64,000 bases of DNA, taken from Rhodospirillales bacterium. GTDB lineage: Bacteria > Pseudomonadota > Alphaproteobacteria > Acetobacterales > Acetobacteraceae. Shown here piece by piece: positions 9,933-20,202 of the stretch. Position numbers and translations under genes: made by a program. The notes below the pieces were generated by a model. That model saw only the letters and a program-made list of their open reading frames with translations. It was not told where the DNA came from and made no database searches. The stretch covers positions 1-64,000 of the forward strand of contig JAGWQN010000116.1 of NCBI GenBank assembly GCA_028869995.1, read 5' to 3'. Position 1 is the first letter of the stretch. The number at the start of each line of letters is the position of its first letter.

Positions 9933-11273
9933 TCACGCCCGGCGCCACGTCGTGCCACCTGGGCCATCTTCCAGCAGCACGCCCTTTGCCGCGAGCTCGG
10001 CGCGTATCGCATCGGCGCGGCCGAAGTCGCGCGCCTTGCGCGCGGCCAGACGCTCGGCGATCGCGGCCTCGATCCAGCCCGCGTCCTCCATGCCGCGAAA
10101 CCAGCCGGCGGGCGCACTGCCGAGCAGGCCGAGCAAGCGTCCCGCCGCGAGCAGCCCGCCGGAGGCCTCGGCGTCGCCGCCCATGGCGCGGTCAGCCAGA
10201 GCGTGCATCGCGGCGAACGCGGCCGGCGTGTTGAGGTCGTCGCAGAGTGCGTCCATCACCGCGGCCGGCACGTCCGCGGCCGGCGCGGGTGTGCGTTCGA
10301 GTGCACGATAGAAGCGGTCGAGATCGGCGCGGCAGGCCGCGACCGCCGCATCGGAATAATCCAGGATCGAGCGATAATGGGCGCGCATCAGCGCCATGCG
10401 GATCGCTTCGGCCGGTGCCTTCGCCAGCACGTCGCGAATGGTGAAGAAGTTGCCGAGCGATTTCGACATCTTCGCGCCGCCCACGTTCAGCATCTCGTTG
10501 TGCACCCAGAAACGGGCGAACACGCTGCCGGGGAAGGCGCAGAGCGACTGCGCCATCTCGTTCTCGTGGTGCGGAAAGATGAGATCGGTGCCGCCGCCGT
10601 GGATGTCGAAGTTCTCGCCGAGATGCTTCCAGCTCATCGCCGAGCATTCGATGTGCCACCCGGGGCGACCGCGGCCCCAAGGCGAGTCCCAGCCCGGCAG
10701 ATCCGGCGGCGAGGGTTTCCACAGCACGAAGTCGCCGGGATCGCGCTTGTAGGGTGCGACATCCACGCGCGCGCCGGCCAGCAGCTCGTCCGGCGCCCGG
10801 CCGGAGAATTTTCCGTACCCCGGGTAACTGGGCACCGAAAAAAGCACATGCCCCTGCGCGGCGTAGGCGTGACCGGACGCAATCAGGCGTTCGGTGATGG
10901 CGATGATGTCCGCGATGTGGCGGGTCGCGCGCGGTTCGACGTCCGGCGGCAGGACGCCGAGGGCCGCGATGTCGGCATGATAGTCGGCGGTGGTACGAGC
11001 CGTGATCGAGGCGATGGGCTCGCCGCTGGAAGCGGCGCGCGCGTTGATCTTGTCGTCGACGTCGGTGATGTTCCGCACATAGGTGACGCGCGGATAGAGC
11101 CTGCGCAGAAGCCGGGTCAGCACATCGAACACGACCGCCGGGCGCGCATTGCCGATATGCGCGAGATCGTAGACCGTGGGGCCGCAGACATAGACCCGGA
11201 CATGCTGGGGATCGAGCGGCACGAAAACCTCGCGGCGCCGCGTCAGCGTGTTGTGCAGGGTCAGAACGGCCAT
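9933..11273 (-). CDS. cysS: Cysteinyl-tRNA synthetase
   Basis: [18 protein letters not shown] (HIGH motif), [28 protein letters not shown] (KMSKS). Confidence 0.97.
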   Translation of the reverse strand: MAVLTLHNTLTRRREVFVPLDPQHVRVYVCGPTVYDLAHIGNARPAVVFDVLTRLLRRLYPRVTYVRNITDVDDKINARAASSGEPIASITARTTADYHADIAALGVLPPDVEPRATRHIADIIAITERLIASGHAYAAQGHVLFSVPSYPGYGKFSGRAPDELLAGARVDVAPYKRDPGDFVLWKPSPPDLPGWDSPWGRGRPGWHIECSAMSWKHLGENFDIHGGGTDLIFPHHENEMAQSLCAFPGSVFARFWVHNEMLNVGGAKMSKSLGNFFTIRDVLAKAPAEAIRMALMRAHYRSILDYSDAAVAACRADLDRFYRALERTPAPAADVPAAVMDALCDDLNTPAAFAAMHALADRAMGGDAEASGGLLAAGRLLGLLGSAPAGWFRGMEDAGWIEAAIAERLAARKARDFGRADAIRAELAAKGVLLEDGPGGTTWRRA

Positions 11274-11381
11274 GGCGTTGTGTTGCCGAGCCGCGCGCCC
11301 GGGTCAACCGGTGCCGCGGTTGCGGAGGGCCGAAGCGCCCGGCGGTTGACGCGGCGCTGCGGGGCTGCGCAAACGGCCGCC

Positions 11382-12296
11382 ATGAAGTGGCGTCTTCTCA
11401 TGGTGGCGGCAGCCGCCGCCGCCGTGACCGCGCTTGTCGCCTGGGTCGGGGTGCGCCCGATCAGCGCCGCCGTCTGGCATGCCGCCTGGGCCATTCCCGT
11501 CGCCGTCGCAGTGCACGCGGTGCAGCTGGCCATGTCCGGCCGCGCCTGGCGCCTGCTGCTGGGGAAGGCGGCGCCGGGGCAGCCACGCATGGCGCTGCTG
11601 CGATGGCTGCGCGAAGCGATCAACTCCATGCTGCCGGTCGCCCAGATCGGGGGCGGGATCGCCACGGTGCGAATGCTGGCGCAGACCGGCATGACGCTCA
11701 CGCACGCCACGGCCGCGACGACACTCGATGTGATGATCGAGGCTGCCGCCATGACGCCGCCGGTCCTCGTTGCCCTGGCGCTGCTTGGCGCCGGACAGCC
11801 GATGGCCCTGATCGGAGGCTTCGCGGCGGTGCTGCTGGGCCTCGGCGGATTCTTCGTCGCGCAGCGAATGGGCCTGTTCCGCCTGGCCGAGCGCTTCGGC
11901 CTGCCGGGCCTGCATGATGCACTGCTGGAACTGCACGCCAACCCCGGCCCGCTGCTGGGTGCCGGGCTCTGGCACCTGTTCGCCTGGCTGCTCGGGACCG
12001 CCGAGACGTGGGTGGCCCTGCTGGCGATGGGCGCCGATGCGTCGCTGCGTTCCGCTTTCATTCTCGAAACCCTCGGTATGGTGGCGCGCGCTGCCGGGTT
12101 CGCCGTTCCCGGCGCGCTGGGCGTTCAGGAGGCCGGGTTCGTGGTCGTCGGGCAGCTCGTCGGCATTCCCGCCGATGCCGCGATCGCGGTGTCGATGATC
12201 AAGCGGGTGCGCGAGCTGCTGGTGGGCCTGCCGGGCCTCATCGTCTGGCAGGCGCATGAGGGGCGCCTCCTGCTGCGTCGCGCGCGATCGGCCTGA
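11382..12296 (+). CDS. Lysylphosphatidylglycerol synthase TM-region (UPF0104/HpnL-like) membrane protein
   Basis: About 304 aa polytopic; INSMLPVAQIGGGIATVRMLAQTGM, GLPGLIVWQAHEGRLLLRR resemble HpnL-type UPF0104 proteins. Confidence 0.7.
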   Translation: MKWRLLMVAAAAAAVTALVAWVGVRPISAAVWHAAWAIPVAVAVHAVQLAMSGRAWRLLLGKAAPGQPRMALLRWLREAINSMLPVAQIGGGIATVRMLAQTGMTLTHATAATTLDVMIEAAAMTPPVLVALALLGAGQPMALIGGFAAVLLGLGGFFVAQRMGLFRLAERFGLPGLHDALLELHANPGPLLGAGLWHLFAWLLGTAETWVALLAMGADASLRSAFILETLGMVARAAGFAVPGALGVQEAGFVVVGQLVGIPADAAIAVSMIKRVRELLVGLPGLIVWQAHEGRLLLRRARSA

Positions 12297-12312
12297 TCGC
12301 CTGCGCGGCCGG

Positions 12313-13545
12313 TCAGGCCCGCCCGGCCATGCGAGGTTGGACCGCGTTCGGACCCGCCCGCCCGATCGCGGGAGCCAGCCCGATCTCCGCCAATGCCGCG
12401 CAGAGCTTGGCCGGGCCGAGCGCGGCAACCGCGTGCGCCTGGCCGCGCGCGGCCAGCTCGACACGGGCGGCCGGATCGTCGGCAAGGCGACGCAGATGGG
12501 CCGCCGCCTCGCGGATATCCGCCTCGGCCCAGACCGCGCCCGGCGCCTCGTACATGCCGCTCGGGTCGGCCGCCGGCACCAGCCTGTAGCCGACCAGCGC
12601 CGCGCTGTCCGGATCCATGAACTCGAGATTGCCGGACCAGCCGGTGGCGATCACGGGCCTGCCAAGGAGCATCGCCTCCGCCGGGACCAAGCCGAACCCC
12701 TCGCTGCGGTGCAACGACATCACGATGTCGCAGGCACGGGTCAGGGCATGCGTATCCGGGGCCGACAGCGTTTCGGTGAGAATCCGGATATTGGGCGCAT
12801 CGGCCAGGGCCACCAGCGCGGCCATGTCGCGGCGAAACTGCTCCGGGAAGGTGATTTTCAGGACCAGGATGCGGTCAGCGCGTTCGCCGAACGCTTCGCG
12901 ATGCGCGGCGATGGCCGCCTCGGGGTTCTTGCGGGCCTGCGAGGAGGCCAGGTTGAGGGAAACCAGCGTCACCACCGCGTCCTCGGGCAGGCCGAAATCG
13001 GCGCGGCGCAAGGCCGACGGCTGGGGTGGCGCCATGGCCAGCGGCAAGGGCACGGCGCGGACGGGTACACCGAGCGGCGCGATGCCCCCGGCGGAGAACT
13101 CCGACAGGGTCCAGGCCTGGTGCACGAACCCGGCCCCGCGCCGCCATAACGGCGATGGCTTGGTCAGCTCCCACGTCCAGTAGCCGATCACCAGGCGTTG
13201 ACCGAGCACACCCGGCGGCAGGGCCCGCAAGGCCAGCGGCAGCATGGGCGGGTTGGCATGGATCAGCAGCGGAGCGGCGGGCGGCAGCGCAGGCGGCAGG
13301 ACGGGGTTGTCCAGATCGACCGACCAGACCGGCAGGTCGAGCCGCGAGATCGAAGCCCTCAGAACGCGCGCCGCCTGGGCGAGGCCAGTCGCCTGGCGCA
13401 TCGACGCGGCGATGATGATGCCGGTTGCCGGGCGCAGAGGCTGCGGCGCCGGCCGCGGCGCCAGCGTTGTGGCAACGGCCAGGGCGGCCCGCCGGCGCGG
13501 CCCCCGAGGCAAAAGGCGCCAGAGCTGATGTGCGAAACCGGGCAC
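12313..13545 (-). CDS. Glycosyltransferase (GT1/GT4-like)
   Basis: VVTLVSLNLASSQARKNPEAAIAAHREAFG and SLHRSEGFGLVPAEAMLLGRPVIATGWSGNLEFMD (GT-B C-terminal motif). Confidence 0.85.
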   Translation of the reverse strand: MPGFAHQLWRLLPRGPRRRAALAVATTLAPRPAPQPLRPATGIIIAASMRQATGLAQAARVLRASISRLDLPVWSVDLDNPVLPPALPPAAPLLIHANPPMLPLALRALPPGVLGQRLVIGYWTWELTKPSPLWRRGAGFVHQAWTLSEFSAGGIAPLGVPVRAVPLPLAMAPPQPSALRRADFGLPEDAVVTLVSLNLASSQARKNPEAAIAAHREAFGERADRILVLKITFPEQFRRDMAALVALADAPNIRILTETLSAPDTHALTRACDIVMSLHRSEGFGLVPAEAMLLGRPVIATGWSGNLEFMDPDSAALVGYRLVPAADPSGMYEAPGAVWAEADIREAAAHLRRLADDPAARVELAARGQAHAVAALGPAKLCAALAEIGLAPAIGRAGPNAVQPRMAGRA

Positions 13546-13611
13546 GCACCTGTCTGGCCCACAAATGCGCCAGACCGCAAGCCCGCGTTGCGCAGGCGTG
13601 CCGAGCGGCGC

Positions 13612-14841
13612 TCAGCGCGCCGGGCCGGCCCGCTCGATCACCTCGCGCACCAGTGGATAGATCTCGCGCGACCAGCGGCGACCGTTGAACACGCCGTAAT
13701 GCCCCACGCCGCTCTGGACGTGGTGGCGCTTGCGGGCGCCCGGCAGACGCCGGCAGAGCTCCTGCGCGGCCTCGGTCTGGCCGATGGAACAGATGTCGTC
13801 CAGCTCGCCCTCGACGGTCAGCAGCCAGGTGCGGCGGATGGCGGACAGATCGACCCGGCGTCCGCGGTGCGTCATCGTGCCCAGCGGCAGGTCGTGCTCC
13901 TGGAACACGGAACGCACCGTACCGAGATAAAATTCGCCCGGCAGGTCCATGACGGCGAGGTATTCGCCGTAAAAGCGCCGGTGCGCCGCGGCACCGTCGC
14001 GATCGCCGCGCACCAGCGCGCGGAACTGCGACAACTGCGCCGCCACGTGACGGTCGAGGTTCATCGACATGAAGGCCCCCAGCTGCAGGAAGCCGGGGTA
14101 GACGCGACGGCCGACGCCCGCATGCGGCCATGGCACGGACGTGATCATCTTGCGCTCGAACCAGCCGATCGGGTGGCCCTGCGCGAGTTCGTTGACGCGC
14201 GTCGGGTTGACGCGCGTGTCGATCGGGCCGGCCATCAGCGTCAGGCTGCGCGGCGTCGCCGGATGCCCGTCCTCGGCCATCAGCGCGGCGGCGGCGAGCA
14301 CCGCCGGAGCAGGCTGGCAGACGGCCAGCGCATGCACGCCCGGCCCGATCAGGCCGAGGAAATGGATGACATGATCGGTGAAGTCCTCGAGCTCGAAACG
14401 CCCGGCGGAGAGCGCGATGTCGCGGGCATTGATCCAGTCCGTGATCCAGACGTCGTGCTCGGCCAACATGGTGCGCACGGTGCCGCGCAGCAGCGTCGCG
14501 AAATGGCCGGACATCGGCGCCACGATCAGGACCCGCGGTTGCGGGCGGCCCGTGAGCCCGGGCTTGCGAAAATGCAGCAGGCGGGCGAACGGCGTCGCTG
14601 CCGCCACCTCCTCGACGACAAGCTGCGGGCTTCCGTCCACGACGACGGCGTCAATCCCGAATTCGGGGCGCTCATGCGTCGTCGCGGCGTGGCCGTAGGC
14701 CTCGCACCAGGCGGCGGCCCGCCTCACCCCCACCGCTGCCGGCGCCTGGCCGAAGCCTTCGAGCAGCCGCGCCGCCGAGCGGGCGAACTGTCGCGAGGGG
14801 GCGAGCCAGACGGACTGGGCCTGGTAGAAATCATAAAGCAT
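13612..14841 (-). CDS. phaZ: Intracellular polyhydroxyalkanoate depolymerase
   Basis: MLYDFYQAQSVWLAPSRQFA N-terminus, VLIVAPMSGHFATLLRGTVRTML, DVWITDWINARDIALSAGRFELEDFTDHVIHFL, GVGHYGVFNGRRWSREIYP; typical of intracellular PHB depolymerases. Confidence 0.93.
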   Translation of the reverse strand: MLYDFYQAQSVWLAPSRQFARSAARLLEGFGQAPAAVGVRRAAAWCEAYGHAATTHERPEFGIDAVVVDGSPQLVVEEVAAATPFARLLHFRKPGLTGRPQPRVLIVAPMSGHFATLLRGTVRTMLAEHDVWITDWINARDIALSAGRFELEDFTDHVIHFLGLIGPGVHALAVCQPAPAVLAAAALMAEDGHPATPRSLTLMAGPIDTRVNPTRVNELAQGHPIGWFERKMITSVPWPHAGVGRRVYPGFLQLGAFMSMNLDRHVAAQLSQFRALVRGDRDGAAAHRRFYGEYLAVMDLPGEFYLGTVRSVFQEHDLPLGTMTHRGRRVDLSAIRRTWLLTVEGELDDICSIGQTEAAQELCRRLPGARKRHHVQSGVGHYGVFNGRRWSREIYPLVREVIERAGPAR

Positions 14842-15118
14842 CGGCAGCTCCACGCGGCAAAGGTTCCGCGCTGGCCGGCATCGCACTCATCGGAGCCGTG
14901 ATCGTACCTCCGCGAACTTTTCAAGTATGAAGCAAAGCAGCCCCGCCGGCCGGATGCAACGCCAGGGGGACACAATGCCGGGCCGTGCCCCGCCGGAGCG
15001 AGCCGGGACGATCCGGGACGGACCGGTAGGGCCCGGCGGCTGGCGAGCGCGGGTTCGGCTACCGCGTCCGGCCGTGCATGCCTTGACGCGCCCCTGCCCC
15101 ACCGGCATCTGCCGGAGC

Positions 15119-16042
15119 ATGAATCCTGGTTCGTGCTGGTTGGTGTGCGAGGATCTCGGCGGCCTGCGCAGCCAAGCGCGCGGGCTCGCCGAAGTCGCGG
15201 GGATTTCGGCGGAGGAACGGCTGTTCACCCCGCGCTTTCCGTGGTCGGCCCTGTCGCCGCGGCTCTGGCCCGCTCCGGAGCGCGTGGCCGGGCTCTCGCC
15301 CCCCTACCCCGATTTCCTGATTGGCTGCGGCGGTAACGCGGCCGCGGTCCTCGCCGCGCTGCACGGCAAGGTGCCTGGCGTGATCATCCAGCATCCGCGC
15401 ATGGATCTGCGGAAATTCGACTTCATCATCACGGCGCCGCACGACCGGCTCTCCGGTAGCAATGTCTTCGTCGCGCGCACCGCGCTGCACGGCATGACCC
15501 CCCGCCTGGCGGCGGCACGCGCCACCTGGACGCCACGCCTCGCCCATCTGCCGCGGCCACTGGTGAGCGTGCTGGTGGGCGGCTCCAACGGGCGGTTCCA
15601 GCTCAACGCGGCGGTCGCCGAGACGATCGCGGCGGATCTGCGGTCGATGATGCGGTCGGACAAGGTGGGGCTCGCCCTGACGCCCTCGCGCCGCACCGCG
15701 CCCGACGTCCGCGCGGTGTTCCAGCGCGTCCTGGCTCCCGAGGGGGCCTTTATCTGGGACATGGCGGGAGAAAATCCCTATGTCGGCATGCTGGCCTGCG
15801 CCGATGCGATCCTGGTGACGGAGGACAGCGTGTCCATGGTCTCCGAGGCGGTGGCGACGTCGGTGCCCGTGCTGACGATCGGGCTGCCAGGGAAGTCGCG
15901 ACGGATCCGCGCCTTCACGGGGGGGTTGATGGATGCCGGCCGGGTGCGCGCCTATCGCGGCCGGCTGGAGACATGGGCGGTGGAGCCGCTCGACGATACG
16001 CCTGCGGCGGCGGCGGCGCTGCGGCAACGCTTCGGGTGGTAG
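15119..16042 (+). CDS. Mitochondrial fission ELM1-like family protein (DUF1022)
   Basis: CWLVCEDLGGLRSQARGLAEVAG, IGCGGNAAAVLAAL, IQHPRM, DFIITAPHDRL, VLVGGSNGRF, ILVTEDSVSMVSEA are ELM1-family motifs. Confidence 0.85.
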   Translation: MNPGSCWLVCEDLGGLRSQARGLAEVAGISAEERLFTPRFPWSALSPRLWPAPERVAGLSPPYPDFLIGCGGNAAAVLAALHGKVPGVIIQHPRMDLRKFDFIITAPHDRLSGSNVFVARTALHGMTPRLAAARATWTPRLAHLPRPLVSVLVGGSNGRFQLNAAVAETIAADLRSMMRSDKVGLALTPSRRTAPDVRAVFQRVLAPEGAFIWDMAGENPYVGMLACADAILVTEDSVSMVSEAVATSVPVLTIGLPGKSRRIRAFTGGLMDAGRVRAYRGRLETWAVEPLDDTPAAAAALRQRFGW

Positions 16043-16056
16043 GGCGGGAGCCAACG

Positions 16057-17952
16057 ATGCTCGATATCGCGACCTTCGACGCCAGAGCTGGCGGCAGCGT
16101 GCTGTACAAGGCGCTGGCGCATCCGCTCGCGGCCGAGGCCCTCGCCGCGCTCGGCGAACGGCTCGCCGGACGCGAGGTGGCGCTGGTCGATCCCGAGGGA
16201 TATGGCTCGGCCCTGGTGGCTCTCGCACCGCGCGCGTTGCCGATCGCCTCCGTGCATGTCCAGGACGTCCAGCGGATCGGCCAAACCGTCGCAGGGCATG
16301 CGGCGCAGGCTCTCACCGATCTGGCCGCGCAGGGCGCCCGGGATATCCTGATCGCAAGCTTCGATGCGGGGCGGCTGGTCGCGCAGCTGCGCAGGCTGCT
16401 TCCCGAAGCGCGGATCGAAACGCTGGACGCGATCAAGCTTCCCGCGGCGATGCTGAGCGCGCCGCGCTACCTCGACCGCCTCAACTTCGCGACCAACTTC
16501 GCGTTCTTCCGCGACGCCGACGGGCTCTCGACGCGCCTTGTCTCAGCCAATTACTGGGCCGGCTACGGCGCGGGTGCGGTGCGGCTGTGGCTGCGCCTGT
16601 TCGATGCCGGCGGCCGCGTGCTCGCGACCTGGGAAGAGGCGGTGCCGTCCGCCGGCTTCGCCATCGACAGCGCCGAGGTGCGTGCGCGCTTCGGCCTCGG
16701 GCCGTTCACCGGCCAGCTCTTCCTTCACGTCGTCGGCGCGGCCGGCCACGACGTGGTGAAATACGCCCTCGACACCTATGGCGCCGGCCCCGGGGCAAGC
16801 CTTTCCTGCACCCACGACGCCAATGCCTGGCCGGCCGACCGCTATGCCGGCATCCCCGCTCCAGCCCCCGGCGAGCGCGTGGTGCTGTGGCTGCAGAACA
16901 GCCACGCGACGCCGATCCCGGCCGGCGCCATCAGCTTCGACCGCATGGGTACGGAGAGACCGGTGCCCTACCCGCACGACGTGGCGGGCTTTGGCTCGGT
17001 CGCGGTGGACATGGAAACGCTGCTGCCGGGGCTCGCCTGGCCGGCGCAGATCGAGATGCGGGCCGGCCGGCACACGGTGCGGCCACGCTACGAGGTGGTG
17101 CGGGCCGGGCGCACGCGCATCGCCCATCCCAACGTCGAGCGCGCCGACCTGCGCCCCGACCCCGCGATCCTCGACCTGCCCGAGGCGCTCGGACGCGGCT
17201 TCCTGCTGCCCCTGCCGGTGCTGCCGCGCACCCGCTTCCGCACCCTGATCCAGCCCACGCCGATGGCGACGACGCAGCAGGCGCAGCCGCTGCGGCTCGA
17301 TGTCTTCGCTGCCGACGGCACCCTCGCGGCCTCGCACGTTATCGGCGTGCTGCCGCGCAACCACGACGTCGCGCTCGACCTCGATGCGATCCTCCCGGCG
17401 GGCGCCCTGGCTGAGGGCGGGCACGCCGAGCTGCTCTACGCGCGGGGCATCGGCGGTGCCGCGGATGGCTGGCTGCACGCGCTCGTGCGCGCCGAGGCCC
17501 GCGAGGGCGGGCATGCCGCCGAAAGCAGCTTCGGCGCCCATATCTTCAACACGTTGATGACGTGGCGCGACGAACCGCAGAGCTACTCGGGCCCGCCGCC
17601 CGGGTTGTCGACCCGGCTGTTCCTCAAGCTCGGCATGCAGCTGGGCGACGCGCGGGCGAAGAGCTTCGCGCTGCTCATCTACCCGGCCTCGGCACCATGG
17701 CACGGGAGTTCGGAGACGAGTCTTCAGCTCGTGGCCGGAAACGGGGCCGTGGTCGCGCAAGCGCCGCTCGCGATACGGTGCAGCGGCTCGGCGCTGGTCG
17801 TCGCCGAGGATGTCTTCAGCCCGGCGCAGATCGCCACCGCCGGTCCGCGCGGCTACGTGCTGGTCCGCGACACGACCTGCCGATTGTTCGGGTATCACGG
17901 CCTGATGACCGAGGACGGGCGTTTCTCGCTCGACCATATGTTCGGTTTCTGA
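16057..17952 (+). CDS. Protein of unknown function (631 aa)
   Basis: Long ORF with codon usage of neighbouring genes, 14 nt after the ELM1-like stop; no recognisable family motif. Confidence 0.75.
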   Translation: MLDIATFDARAGGSVLYKALAHPLAAEALAALGERLAGREVALVDPEGYGSALVALAPRALPIASVHVQDVQRIGQTVAGHAAQALTDLAAQGARDILIASFDAGRLVAQLRRLLPEARIETLDAIKLPAAMLSAPRYLDRLNFATNFAFFRDADGLSTRLVSANYWAGYGAGAVRLWLRLFDAGGRVLATWEEAVPSAGFAIDSAEVRARFGLGPFTGQLFLHVVGAAGHDVVKYALDTYGAGPGASLSCTHDANAWPADRYAGIPAPAPGERVVLWLQNSHATPIPAGAISFDRMGTERPVPYPHDVAGFGSVAVDMETLLPGLAWPAQIEMRAGRHTVRPRYEVVRAGRTRIAHPNVERADLRPDPAILDLPEALGRGFLLPLPVLPRTRFRTLIQPTPMATTQQAQPLRLDVFAADGTLAASHVIGVLPRNHDVALDLDAILPAGALAEGGHAELLYARGIGGAADGWLHALVRAEAREGGHAAESSFGAHIFNTLMTWRDEPQSYSGPPPGLSTRLFLKLGMQLGDARAKSFALLIYPASAPWHGSSETSLQLVAGNGAVVAQAPLAIRCSGSALVVAEDVFSPAQIATAGPRGYVLVRDTTCRLFGYHGLMTEDGRFSLDHMFGF

Positions 17953-17979
17953 CCGCCCGCCCCAACGGCCGGCGGCGAG

Positions 17980-18003
17980 CCGCCCCCTTCCCCCTGGGGG
18001 CGG
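17980..18003 (+). terminator. Hairpin downstream of the 631-aa gene (putative terminator)
   Basis: CCGCCCCC-ttccccct-GGGGGCGG, 8-bp perfect stem, ~28 nt after the stop codon; no U-tract. Confidence 0.45.
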
Positions 18004-18043
18004 GGCCGCGCAGACTGGCGGCGAAGCAAAGGAGGCGTGGCCC

Positions 18044-20152
18044 ATGAGCACGGAAACCGGCAATGCGGGCACCGGCACCGTCTATACCGAACGCCATGGC
18101 GACATCGCGTTGCTGGTGTTCGACAATCCGCCGGTCAACGTCCTCTCTTCCGCCATGCGTCAGGCCCTGCGCCTGGCGCTCACCTCAGCACTCGAGGATG
18201 CGGGCGTCGCCGCCGTGGTGCTCGCATGCGCCGGGCGAACCTTCGTCGCTGGCGCCGATATCCGCGAGTTCGACGCGCCGCCGCCGCCCGAGACGACCGC
18301 CGGCAGCGTCTTCGATCAGATCGAGAACGCGCCGAAGCCGGTCGTCGCGGCTTTGCACGGCACGGCTCTGGGGGGTGGCTTCGAACTGGCACTGGCCTGC
18401 CACGGGCGCGTCATGGCGCCCGACGCGCGCGTGGGCCTGCCGGAAGTGCGGATCGGCCTGATACCCGGCGCCGGCGGCACCCAGCGCGTGCCGCGGCTCG
18501 CCGGAGCGATGGCGGCGCTCGACCTCGTCACCACCGGGCGGCAGGTGGCCGCCGACGAGGCCCTCCGACTGGGGCTGGTGGACGAGATCGCGACCGATAT
18601 CCGCGTCGCCGCCATGGTGCGCGCGCGGGCTCTGGTCGCCGCGGGCAGCTGGCCGCGCACCAGCGACCATCCGGTTCCCGCAGGGGACCGCGCCGCCTTC
18701 GACGCCGCCGTTGCCGCGGTGCGCAAGCGCGCGCGGGGCGCAGAGGCGCCGGTCGCGGCGGCGGAGGCCATCCGCTGGGCACTCGACCTGCCCTTCGCGG
18801 AGGCCTGCGCGAGGGAGCGAGCCGAGAGCCAGCGCCTGCGCCGCGCGCCGCAGAGCCGGGCGCTTCGACACCTGTTCCACGCCGAGCGCCTCGCCGCGCG
18901 GATCCCGCCGGAGGGCAAGCGGGTTCCCTCGCCATGGCCGATCGCGCGCACGGGCGTGGTGGGTGGCGGCACGATGGGCTCCGGCATCGCCATCGCCCTC
19001 GCCGGCGCCGGTTTGCCCGTGGTGCTCGTGGAGGCCGACGAAGCCGCGGCCGGTGCCGCCGAGGCCCGCGTGCTCGCGGTCCTGGATCGCCAGGTCAAGG
19101 GCGGACGCCTTACCCCCGCGGCCCGCGCGGAGCGCCTGGGGCGGATCACCTTTTGCGCCGACCTGCTGATGCTGGCCGACGCCGACCTGGTGATCGAGGC
19201 GATCGTCGAGGAACTCGCAGCGAAGGAAACCCTGTTCCGCCGCCTCTCGGCGGTGACACGGCGCGACACGATTCTGGCCTCGAACACCTCGCGGCTCGAC
19301 GTCGATCTGCTCGCGGATGTCGTCGATGCGCCGGAACGGGTTCTGGGCATGCATTTCTTCAGCCCGGCACACGTGATGCGCCTGATCGAGGTCGTGCGGA
19401 CGCCGCGCACCGCAGCCGAGGTGCTGGCCACAGCGATCACGCTCGCCAAGCGGCTGCACAAGCTGCCGGTCGTCAGCGGGATCTGCGACGGGTTCATCGG
19501 CAACCGCATCCTGACCCGCTGGCGCACACAATGCGATTACCTGCTCGAGGACGGCGCCATGCCCGAACAGGTGGACGCGGCGCTCGAGGCCTATGGGTTC
19601 GCGATGGGGCCCTATGCCGTCGCCGACCTCGCGGGGCTCGATATCGGCTGGGCCGGGCGCAAGCGTGCGGCGGCAACGCGCGATCCTCGCGTGCGCTACG
19701 TGGCCATCGCCGACTGGATCTGCGAGATGGGCCGGTTCGGGCAGAAGACGGGCGCCGGCTATTATCGCCATGACGCCGAGGGCCGGCACGTCGACCCGAC
19801 GATCACGCAGCTGGTGCTGCGCGCCTCGCGCGAGAAGCAGATCACGCGGCGCGAGGTCGGGGCGGAGGAGATTGTGGCGCGCGTGCATGCGGCGATGGTG
19901 AACGAGGCGGCGAAAATTCTCGCCGAGGGCATCGCGCAGCGGCCCTCCGACATCGATCTCGTGCTGGTCAATGGCTATGGCTACCCGGCGTGGCGCGGCG
20001 GGCCGATGCACGAGGCGGACGTCAAGGGCATCAAGGCCGTGCTCGCCGAGGTCGAGGCCATGGCGGCGGCGAGTGGGGCCGGCTGGGAGCCGGCACCGCT
20101 GCTGCGCGAGATGGCCGAGGCCGGTCGCCGCTTCGCCGATATGAACATCTAG
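18044..20152 (+). CDS. Bifunctional enoyl-CoA hydratase / 3-hydroxyacyl-CoA dehydrogenase
   Basis: Crotonase domain (FVAGADIREF, GTALGGGFELALACHGRV, GLPEVRIGLIPGAGGTQRVPRL) fused to HAD domain (VVGGGTMGSGIAIALAGAGLPVVLVE, ASNTSRLDVDLLA, GMHFFSPAHVMRLIEVV). Confidence 0.95.
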   Translation: MSTETGNAGTGTVYTERHGDIALLVFDNPPVNVLSSAMRQALRLALTSALEDAGVAAVVLACAGRTFVAGADIREFDAPPPPETTAGSVFDQIENAPKPVVAALHGTALGGGFELALACHGRVMAPDARVGLPEVRIGLIPGAGGTQRVPRLAGAMAALDLVTTGRQVAADEALRLGLVDEIATDIRVAAMVRARALVAAGSWPRTSDHPVPAGDRAAFDAAVAAVRKRARGAEAPVAAAEAIRWALDLPFAEACARERAESQRLRRAPQSRALRHLFHAERLAARIPPEGKRVPSPWPIARTGVVGGGTMGSGIAIALAGAGLPVVLVEADEAAAGAAEARVLAVLDRQVKGGRLTPAARAERLGRITFCADLLMLADADLVIEAIVEELAAKETLFRRLSAVTRRDTILASNTSRLDVDLLADVVDAPERVLGMHFFSPAHVMRLIEVVRTPRTAAEVLATAITLAKRLHKLPVVSGICDGFIGNRILTRWRTQCDYLLEDGAMPEQVDAALEAYGFAMGPYAVADLAGLDIGWAGRKRAAATRDPRVRYVAIADWICEMGRFGQKTGAGYYRHDAEGRHVDPTITQLVLRASREKQITRREVGAEEIVARVHAAMVNEAAKILAEGIAQRPSDIDLVLVNGYGYPAWRGGPMHEADVKGIKAVLAEVEAMAAASGAGWEPAPLLREMAEAGRRFADMNI

Positions 20153-20202
20153 CCAGCCACACGCGTCGACACCTGCCTGCACGCCATCCGGGACAAACGA
20201 CC

